Shown: positions 6,411 through 12,293 of the stretch, piece after piece | Layout of the letters: the number at the start of each line of letters is the position of its first letter | How positions within the stretch are numbered: position 1 is the stretch's first letter | Assembly (NCBI GenBank): GCA_002284615.2 | Contig: MU069497.1 | Location: 30,262-42,554 of the forward strand | DNA from: Dunaliella salina | Taxonomy: Eukaryota > Chlorophyta > Chlorophyceae > Chlamydomonadales > Dunaliellaceae | DNA length: 12,293 bases | Direction: 5' to 3' | Notes under the pieces: model-generated | The model's database searches: none | Told to the model about the DNA's origin: nothing | Seen by the model: the letters and a program-made list of their open reading frames with translations, nothing else | Position numbers and translations under genes: made by a program

Positions 6411-7392
6411 GCAGAGCGCTCCAGAGTGCTGCCTGTGTCTAGAGGTGCGATAGCATGGGCATGAGATAGCAGGACATAGGGTAGCAGAGATGCAATGCCA
6501 AGGGCATGGAATAGCAGGGGGTAGCAGAGGTGCAAGGGCATGGGCATGGGATAGTAGAGGTGCAATAGCATGGTCATGGGGAAGCACGGCATGGGGTAGC
6601 AGAGGTGCAATGGCATGGGCATGGGGTAGCAGAGGTGCAATAGCATGGGCATGGGGTAGCAGGGCATGGGATAGCAGAAGTGCAATAGCATGGGCATGGG
6701 ATAGTACAGGCATGATAGGGGATAGCAGAGCGTTCCAGGGTGCTACCTATGCCCAGGGGTGTGATAGCATGGTATGGAGTTGCAGGGCATGGCATAGTAA
6801 AGTATGGGGTAGCAGAGCATGGGCGAGGGATAGCAGGGCGTGGATGAGCAGAGCTTTCCAGAATGCTGCCCTTGCCTAGAGGTGCGATAGCATGGGTACA
6901 GGATAGCAAGGCAGGGGATAAAAGGGCATGAGGTAGCATGGGCATGGGATAGCAGAGGAGCGATAGCATGGGCATGGGGCAGCAAGGCATGGGATAGCTG
7001 AGGTGCGAGAGCATGGGCATGGGATAGCAGAGGTGCGATAGCTTGGGTTTGGAATAGCAAGGTATGGAAGAGCAAGGCATGGGAGAGCAGCGCATGGAGA
7101 AGCAGGGCATGGAAAAGTAGGGCATGGGAAAGCAGCGCATGGGATAGTAGAGGTGCGATAGCATGGGCATGGGATGGCATAGGTGAGATAGCATGGGCTT
7201 TGATGGCAGGGCATGGGAGAGCAGTGCTTAGGAGCAGAGCAGGCCCTAGGGCATGGGTAAGCAGAGCACTCCAGAGCGCTGGAGGGGCCGAGAGGTGCAA
7301 TAACATTGGCATAGGATAGCAGGGCATGGGATTGCAGAGGTGCAATAGCACAGGCATAGGAGAGCAGGGCAGGGGTGTGAAATAGTATGGGT
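6411..7392. repeat. 30-bp GCATGGG/TAGCAG minisatellite with punctuating module
   Basis: The basic unit is AGAGGTGCAATAGCATGGGC plus ATGGGGTAGC; 6601-6630 and 6631-6660 differ at one base. Shorter GGCATGGGATAGCA units of 14-15 bp are interspersed. A second module starting GCAGAGCGCTCCAGAGTGCT, about 45 bp, punctuates the array at 6411, 6725, 6848 and 7261. The plus strand is strongly purine-rich and lacks TTA, CTA and TCA over long runs. From 6879 to 7194 all three minus-strand frames are therefore open at once, and apparent proteins of 200 residues or more are artefacts. The array is broken at 7392 by a transposon and resumes at 10905. Confidence 0.88.
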
Positions 7393-7425
7393 CTTTGTTG
7401 CACAGTACACATTCTAGAGGCTCTA

Positions 7426-7470
7426 GTACGCGTACCCGTACCATTCATACCCATATTTGTACCAGTACCC
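7426..7470 (+). repeat. Subterminal TACCC-type repeats, left end of 3.5-kb element
   Basis: Tandem degenerate motif GTACCCGTACC, ATACCCATATTTGTACC, AGTACCCG. A similar run, TTTGTACCCATT, TTACCCGTATCC, CCCATATTCCCGTAC, lies at 10845-10890 just inside the right end in the same orientation. Subterminal repeats are typical transposase-binding sites in hAT elements, so a BED-finger binding role is an inference. Confidence 0.6.
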
Positions 7471-7570
7471 GGCACGGAAGGCCAGGAGGGCGGGAGAGGC
7501 ACGCGGGCAGCCCACTGGGAGCAACCAGCAAGCCAACAAAACTGATAACCTCACAAAAAAAAATGTAAAT

Positions 7571-8175
7571 ATGATATTATGTAAGAGTTACGGCGGAACT
7601 TCACGCAGCACTACTGCAGTTCACAAAGTGCAGGGGAAGACAAAGTACAAGTGCAACTTTTGCAGTGATGTATTCTCAGGGATAACCCGCATCATTGTCC
7701 ATCTCTCTGGTAGTAAGGGCAAGAAGGGGGCGGAGGCTGCTGCATGCAAGCGGGTCACTCCAGAAGTTCGCCGGGCTGCGCTGCTGCACCTGAATGATGG
7801 CAGCCAGAAGCGCCCACTTGAAGGAGATGAAGATGATGAAGTGCTGGAGGTATCAGGCCAGGCACCAAGCAAGCATGCAAGGAGTGCTGGAGCAGCGCAA
7901 GAGCAGCGCAGGAGTAGTGTGTTGGATTGGGTCTGGGGAACAGCGCAGGTACTCAAGCCCCCATCACTTCTTACACACAAGTGCTGAGGCACTCCGAGGC
8001 GCAGGATGCCATTCCTTCTTTCATGTGTGAGTGTGGTGTCCCCTTCAACGTCACCAAGCACACAAAAGAAAAGGAAGGAAAAGTCTACGCAACTCAAAGG
8101 CCGCGTGCATTAAGGGAAGAACCCCTGACAAAAGTTAGCGGCCTCACCAGGGGGCCCCAAACTAGACAAAACTAG
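7571..8175 (+). pseudogene. BED-finger hAT transposase N-terminus, frameshifted and truncated
   Basis: The first frame is open from about 7457, but the first ATG is at 7571, about 25 codons before KYKCNFC. The BED finger reads C-x2-C in KCNFCSDVF, then RIIVHLSG with the histidine, then GAEAAAC, then VTPEVRRAALLHL. A charged linker follows, with KRPLEGDEDDE. After about 7930 the homologous reading moves to another plus frame: ITSYTQVLRHSEAQ, then FMCECGVPFNVTKH, which matches the CGIPFNV segment found just before the DUF659-type region in plant hAT transposases. A one-base loss, or an undetected intron, would explain the shift. Homology stops near 8065; the second frame ends at 8175. RNase-H-like catalytic and hATC dimerisation regions are absent. 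This finger differs clearly from the KCKLC finger of the two short elements, so it is a different hAT family. Confidence 0.75.
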
Positions 8176-9231
8176 CCTAGAAGAGAGCAAGAGACAAAAC
8201 TAATGGGGCACATCTTGGTTCGAGATGTGGGAGGCATGCGCAGTGCGCAGTGAGGAGGGCAGGTCCTGGTTTGCAGCCTCTCAGCTACAACACTCTGTGC
8301 AGTTGGTGACGAAACTGCTGTTTTCCCCTAGCTGGCTCACTTATAATGTGGAAGGAGTGTGTGAGGACTGCTGCCCTTCTGCTAGACAGCCTCCTGTGCC
8401 TTTACGCGTGCAACTCAGGGGCTGCACGGCCTCTGCAGACACATCCCCAGCCTGAGCAGCGCAGAGTGTTCTAGCTGAGAGGCTGCAAAGTCAGAGCACC
8501 TCATACATGTGGCATGCTGAGAGCAAGTTGCTTCACAGGCTTCATCTTCCATTCCATGCAAGGCCTGATTCTTTATCAAAATTGCTTCATTTTGTTCTTT
8601 TGCTTGTTGTTAAAATGCTTACAAATTGGGCTCATGAGGAAAAAATTTGGAGGCAATAAGGTAGGGTACCTTCACTTGCCTTCAAGTTATAATGGGGGTT
8701 GAAGCTTCAGCCTGACTGTTTGACTGCTCGGCTACCGCAAAAACTAAAAAAATGGGCACAAATAAAAGCTGAGAAACGTGTTTACAGACAAGCACTTTCA
8801 TCAGATAAAGCTAAGTGCAAGCACCAAACTTGGTTGAGTAAGCATCAAGGGTACTCCCCAATCTCCTTCCAGGAGAAGTTTGGAAGTTTGCTGCATTAGA
8901 TTATTTAGCAACAATTCCAATTAAAATCAGTTAAACTTTAAAGCAAAAATTAACAAATTTGAGTTTGATCTTTAAATTGAAGTGTGTATTAAGCATAATT
9001 GTGTTTAATTCCAGCCATGCAGTGTGGCTACTTGTAAGTAAGGTGCAGAATCGCTCTGTAATATTACTATTACCGTAGCAACGCTTTGATTTTGCGCCCT
9101 TGCTATTTTGCGAGGTGCCCAAATAATTTCATTAATCTTTCTGCGCGTTCTTAACAGTTGTGTGGCCCTCCAAATAATTAGAAAATTTGTGAACTCCCAG
9201 CAGCGTCCAGCGTTCTCGCAGCAGTTCTCGG
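8176..9231. other. Element interior with no recognised gene
   Basis: No transposase continuation seen. A 7-bp stem with a 7-nt loop (CACATCT, TGGTTCG, AGATGTG) lies at 8209-8229. TGCGCAG is doubled at about 8237-8252. Pyrimidine-rich sequence occupies 8575-8615. The 66-codon frame at 8699-8899 is lysine and glutamine-rich but unrecognised, and may be chance. 8900-9130 is AT-rich. Confidence 0.45.
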
Positions 9232-9510
9232 CATGCTCATCCCCAGTCATCAGTCAGTCAGTGCCAGTGGCTTGCAGCCCTCCAGAGCACTCATGCATTC
9301 AAGGAGGGAGGCCCCTCCCTCACACAGAAATCAAAAGCCTCATGCGCTCAAGTGCACGCGCACAGCTAAACAGCATGCTCAGCCCCAGTCATCAGTCAGT
9401 CAGTGCCAGTGGTCTGCAGCCCTGGAGCACTCATGCATGCAAGGAGGGAGGCCTCTTCCTCACACAGGAATCAACAGCCTCATTCTTAAGTGCACGCGCG
9501 CAGTTCAGCA
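9232..9510. repeat. 142-bp direct duplication
   Basis: Two adjacent copies start at CATGCTCA(T/G)CCCCAGTCATC (9232 and 9374). Both contain CAGTCAGTCAGTGCCAGTGG, GAGCACTCATGCAT, CAAGGAGGGAGGCC and AAGTGCACGCGCGCAG-like ends, with scattered substitutions and small indels. The open frame through both copies (from 9108) reads the units in different frames, so coding is doubtful. Confidence 0.85.
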
Positions 9511-9536
9511 CAGCCCTATGAGGAGCGCTCAACCAA

Positions 9537-9683
9537 TCAGTTCCACTCCTCGCGGTCTGCGATAGGAACCTCCACGGGCTGGTCGTTGGGCTGCGCAGCG
9601 CCATTCTGATCGTCTGTGCGCTTCCGCTTGGTGCAGCCCAGCTGGAAAAGGGTCAGCTGCTTCTTTGGCGGTTCTGGCAGCAT
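9537..9683 (-). CDS. Small protein-like ORF or first exon (48 codons), unknown function
   Basis: ATG at 9683, TGA at 9537-9539, minus strand. The first residues MLPEPPKKQLTLFQLG are followed by a basic patch KRKR at residues 19-22, usable as a nuclear localisation signal, then a Gln/Asp/Glu-rich acidic tail. The composition is far more protein-like than other short frames here, and third positions are GC-rich. A K-Q-x-T-L-F N-terminus recurs in some transposase-derived and zinc-finger proteins, which suits its place inside a hAT-like element, but I cannot assign a family. It is not a canonical PCNA-binding box, because the two aromatic residues are missing. The region upstream (9684-9740) is GC-rich with CGCGGCCGCG at 9726-9735, and the first in-frame upstream stop is near 9750. 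It may be the first exon of a longer gene reading left, a captured host exon, or chance. Confidence 0.35.
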   Translation of the reverse strand: MLPEPPKKQLTLFQLGCTKRKRTDDQNGAAQPNDQPVEVPIADREEWN

Positions 9684-10493
9684 TCTGGCGCTGTTTTGAA
9701 GGCTTTTAAAGAAGTGTAAACTTTGCGCGGCCGCGAGAAAAAGTAGTTTCTAAAAACGCTGGATTTTGCACGGGGTACCAATAATTATTTAATATTGTTC
9801 GCAAAGTTCCAGAGTTGCTACGGTACAGAGGGATATAACCAAGGCTGAACTGAAGTTGCCTACTTTTTGGATGCTCCCTGCATAGGCCTCTCCAAACTGG
9901 TAAGCTTGAAACTTGGGTTTATTTAGTAGTAGCCTGTTTTGCATGCTTTCCCAATTACTAGAGTTTGTAGCTTACAAGTTGGGGGAGGGATACCTAATTT
10001 GCCGCGGCGTGAACCCTAGTTTTCACCACCAAGTCTTCATTCCGGACCACCTACTGCATCAAGTTAGATGATTTTTAGTGGTATGCAGTTCTTGTAACAA
10101 AAAAATATCATTGCAAATAAATGGGGTGAAAAGACCCAGTGGTTGGTTGGATACAGAATTTCAGCCATTTCCCTCGGAGAAATTGCAGCACGGAGGGTGC
10201 CAAAAAGATCAACTTTTGACCTCCTTCTTTCCTATTTTTGAATAGGCAGGATGTTAGCAGTGTATATGGGGATTGTTAATGCCAAAAAATTGGGAGTGAA
10301 AAATGGCCCTGGGGTGGAGCTGTAGACCATTTTGGAGTGATCTGAGGCCAAAAGAGTGATCTGGGGTCCTCCATTTTTGTCATGTTTAGAAAAATGTAAT
10401 ATTCTTAATATAAGGATGGTTGGCATGGTTATATTTTAGGAAGAAAAACGGGAAAGAGCTTGTTTGGTGTTATAGTTTAGTCATCCCCCTCAG
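9684..10493. other. Element interior with no recognised gene
   Basis: A GC-rich patch lies near 9720-9740, next to the small minus-strand ORF. Beyond it I see mixed single-copy-looking sequence without domain, repeat or RNA structure that I can name. The 10232-10426 minus-strand frame is unrecognised. Confidence 0.4.
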
Positions 10494-10514
10494 GTAATAT
10501 TATAGTAATATTAC
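10494..10514. repeat. 9-bp inverted repeat with 3-nt loop
   Basis: GTAATATTA and TAATATTAC are perfect inverted arms around TAG. Similar AGTAATATTA sequence recurs at 10588-10597. Confidence 0.7.
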
Positions 10515-10540
10515 AAAGTATTGCTTACTTTACTACTTAC

Positions 10541-10638
10541 GTGCGGGATGGCACTTTTACATCACTGCAACATTACACTGATATAACAGTAATATTATAG
10601 TAGTAAGAATTTTCCACATAAAATATCACATCCCGCAC
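10541..10638. mobile_element. Possible 98-bp MITE-like insertion
   Basis: The perfect 10-bp inverted ends GTGCGGGATG (10541-10550) and CATCCCGCAC (10629-10638) are flanked on both sides by CTTAC (10536-10540 and 10639-10643). Short inverted ends plus a direct flanking repeat fit a miniature element, but the arms are short, the flank is only 5 bp in TTAC-rich DNA, and no second copy is in the window. Confidence 0.35.
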
Positions 10639-10904
10639 CTTACTTATAATTGCTCTGCTCCAGAAAGGAATCATGGAATGAATGGCACCGTACCTTCTCT
10701 ACAAGCGGTACTCCTCTACAAGAAGTGGCCTGTATACGTGATAGGGCATGTCATGGGACTAAACCAGTAAATGTGACCATTGCAGCAACAAGGAGCAGCT
10801 CTATGGGCTGTTTTGCGCACTTTGTACCACTCTCTGAAAGTCAACGTATTTGTACCCATTCCTTACCCGTATCCGTTCCCATATTCCCGTACTGTGCAAC
10901 TAAG

Positions 10905-11010
10905 GTATGGGTATGGGATAGCAGGGCATGGGAGAGTAGAGGTGCGAAAGCATGGGCATGAGATAGCAGAGTGTTATGGAGTCCTGCCTGTGCATATAAG
11001 TGCAATCCCC
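10905..11010. repeat. Minisatellite resumes to the right of the insertion
   Basis: GTATGGGTATGGGATAGCAG then GGCATGGGAGAGTAGAGGTG then CGAAAGCATGGGCATGAGAT continue the 6411-7392 array. The GCAGAGTGTTATGGAGTCCT module at 10966 is a fifth copy of its punctuating module. The first 8 bases are the target duplication of the 3.5-kb element. Confidence 0.85.
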
Positions 11011-11404
11011 CACTTTTAATCTCCTAGAGGTGTGATTCTCCCTTTCATGTGTCCTCAGGGATGCAATTCTGCTTTTTGTTGCAGTGGAGTGGGTGCTGAA
11101 GCAAGAGAGTAATTTGTTGCTGCAGAGTGTTGTGCAGTACCTGCAATTTAGGAGGATTAGCAGTACCAATAGAGAAAGGTGAGATAAGGTTGCATCGCTC
11201 TATCCGCCTTTAAGGGCAGCTGAGCAGAAACACACAGGCCTGTAACCAGACCACTCCAGGCGGAAATTGACACAGCATCTCAAGCATGCAGACACAAATT
11301 TGGCTAATAGAGGGAGGGTTCGATGTAACTTGTGGAGGTATGGGCGGTGAATCGCGGGTGAATTTTTGGTTGTGAAGCACCCTTCACGCAACTGCTGACT
11401 GAGC
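11011..11404. other. Unassigned spacer
   Basis: No gene or repeat recognised. The sequence follows the end of the minisatellite and precedes the duplications at 11405. Confidence 0.4.
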
Positions 11405-11800
11405 CATGTGCAAGGCACAGGCCACTGGGTAAAGGAGATTGCCTCAGTACCAGTCGCTCTGTATCTAAAAGCATCATCCATGGATGCTGGCCAGCACACT
11501 AAATACATGCTTGTGGTGCAAAGCATTCCCCTCTGGTTTTGGCTGCTTTTGCAGTGTGCAGCTGTGAGGGGCTGCACAGTGTGGGTCCATGCATGTGATG
11601 CAAAGCATTCTTGTTTGTGCAGTGCTCAACATGAGCGCCTGTGCGCATGTGCAAGGAACAGGCCACTGGTGAGAGGAATTTACAGCCTTTGCATCCAAGA
11701 GCAGCCTCCTTGCCTAAGCATCATCCAGTGCACTGATTTTTTGCAGGTGGTGCAAAGCATTCTTCTCTGTGCAGTGCTTGCTCGAATACCTGTGTGCATG
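11405..11800. repeat. Degenerate duplications (about 241 bp, with an inner segment of about 60 bp)
   Basis: CATGTGCAAGG(C/A)ACAGGCCACTGG occurs at 11405 and 11646, each followed at some distance by AGCATCATCCA. A segment G(T)GGTGCAAAGCATTC followed by TGTGCAGTG(C/T) occurs at 11513, 11595 and 11747. Spacing is irregular, so this is an eroded array. Open frames on both strands are unrecognised. Confidence 0.7.
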
Positions 11801-11911
11801 TTCATGTTGATACTCATGAGCAAGTATATATTCTTGTGCTTCGCACACGCTGCAAGGCAAGCCTTTGCATTCACTATTTGTGCGCCTGCATCGATGTGCA
11901 TTCACAATTAG

Positions 11912-12014
11912 TCTTTTGCTTTGCATTGTCTGGGGAAAGATTTGGCCTTCTGCTTTGCATGGTTTGTGGAAAGATGTGGTCTTTTGCTTTGCATTGTCTG
12001 TGGCAAGATGTGCT
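11912..12014. repeat. 34-bp tandem repeat, three units
   Basis: TGCTTTGCATNGTNTGTGGNAAGATGTG-type units are anchored at TGCTTTGCAT at 11917, 11951 and 11985, exactly 34 bp apart. They are bracketed by CCTGCAT(C/T)GATGTGC(A/G)TTC at about 11885 and 12024. Confidence 0.8.
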
Positions 12015-12090
12015 CAGTTTGTGCACCTGCATTGATGTGCGTTCGCAGGTGGTGCTGTGCTTCGCGGCGTCTGTGGCAAGCACGCGATGG

Positions 12091-12222
12091 ATGATCCAGG
12101 ATGAGCTGCGGCTGCAAACCACCAAGTGAGCATCTACTTAATGTCTGAGTACAGAGCCATTTATCACGAGCACAGTCTGTTGCATGATCCGAGATGAGCT
12201 TCGGTTGCAAACCACCAAGTGG
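12091..12222. repeat. 93-bp-spaced direct duplication
   Basis: ATGATCC(A)GNGATGAGCT followed by GCAAACCACCAAGTG occurs at 12091-12128 and again at 12184-12221 with few substitutions. Confidence 0.8.
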
Positions 12223-12260
12223 GCACTGCTTGATGTACACGACCATAACTCATGTATCAC

Positions 12261-12263
<3 letters not shown>

Positions 12264-12292
<29 letters not shown>
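12264..12292. repeat. (GT)n microsatellite at window end
   Basis: 29 bases of perfect alternating G and T, about 14 dinucleotides, ending one base before the window edge. Its full length cannot be seen. Confidence 0.95.
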
Positions 12293-12293
12293 C

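Larger units (their letters stand above)
7393..10904 (+). mobile_element. 3.5-kb hAT-like element inserted in the minisatellite
   Basis: The left end CTTTGTTGCACAGTAC (7393-7408) and the inverted right end CTTAGTTGCACAGTAC (10889-10904) match at 15 of 16. GTATGGGT is duplicated outside at 7385-7392 and 10905-10912. The left flank AATAGTATGGGT (7381-7392) joined to ATGGGATAGCAG (10913-10924) gives the array phrase AATAGCATGGGC-ATGGGATAGCAG with two C-to-T changes, so the empty site was an ordinary array unit. Just inside the left end lies a broken BED-type hAT transposase (7571-8175). The rest (8176-10888) holds no catalytic or C-terminal hAT sequence I can recognise, so the element is defective or filled with other DNA. 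The ends are not the usual CAGGG type, which leaves some doubt about the exact termini. Confidence 0.75.

Noticed and set aside
6490..6879. Plus-strand 129-codon frame rich in Ala, Trp, Gly, Ser and Arg
   Set aside because: It is the same minisatellite read on the other strand, and the repeated peptide breaks wherever unit length varies.
4691..7392. CRISPR array
   Set aside because: Units are contiguous and variable, with no constant repeat alternating with unique spacers, and the context is eukaryotic.
5948..7502. Several minus-strand frames of 200-250 codons rich in Met, Pro, Leu, His and Cys
   Set aside because: They read a stop-poor minisatellite in all three frames. No frame is favoured and no domain is visible.
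8209..8229. 7-bp stem with TGGTTCG loop, resembling a tRNA T arm
   Set aside because: No A box or other arms around it. A simple hairpin within the element.
10506..10514. TAATATTAC, identical to the geminivirus origin nonanucleotide
   Set aside because: It lies in the stem, not the loop, of a short AT-rich inverted repeat. No Rep-like reading frame or iterons are nearby, and the region is AT-rich enough for chance.
11794..12129. 111-codon plus-strand frame rich in Cys and Leu
   Set aside because: It crosses three 34-bp tandem units and other duplications. The repeat is read in changing frames and no domain is visible.

Overview
The window looks like repeat-rich intergenic DNA from a large eukaryotic nuclear genome. 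I favour a green plant, possibly a non-seed plant such as a fern, because the recognisable protein remnants are plant-style hAT transposase fragments: BED zinc fingers, and one fragment reaching the segment just before the DUF659-type region. This is inference; no marker gene fixes the species. I found no intact host gene, rRNA or canonical tRNA.

Layout. 1-358: block rich in CTCGAG and CAAGAGGCA with short inverted repeats. 531-1192: non-autonomous hAT element, copy 1, flanked by a perfect 8-bp target duplication (ACGTGATG). 1201-2566: nothing recognised. 2567-3135: tandem array of about 93 bp built on CTGANTCAG. 3252-3336: (AC)n microsatellite. 3452-3537: degenerate tRNA-like (SINE-head-like) segment. 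3576-4259: copy 2 of the same hAT element, with its own perfect 8-bp duplication (AATCATTC). 4260-4460: the CTGANTCAG family resumes. 4691-5240: array of about 116-121 bp. 5246-5391: 34-bp repeats ending in a 26-nt perfect palindrome. 5580-7392: composite satellite, ending in a 30-bp GCATGGG/TAGCAG minisatellite. 7393-10904: a 3.5-kb hAT-like insertion carrying a broken BED transposase. 10905-11010: the same minisatellite resumes. 11405-12222: degenerate duplications. 12264-12292: a (GT)n run cut by the window edge.

The main structural result is nesting. The 3.5-kb element has 16-bp terminal inverted repeats (15/16 match) and an 8-bp duplication (GTATGGGT). Taking it out of the sequence rebuilds an in-register satellite unit. 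The two shorter elements are deletion derivatives of another hAT family. They keep only a minus-strand BED-finger exon between CAGGG-type termini. One small minus-strand ORF at 9537-9683, inside the large element, looks protein-like and could be a first exon.

Most long open frames in this window come from stop-poor tandem repeats and should not be read as genes. In one 316-bp stretch of the minisatellite all three minus-strand frames are open together.
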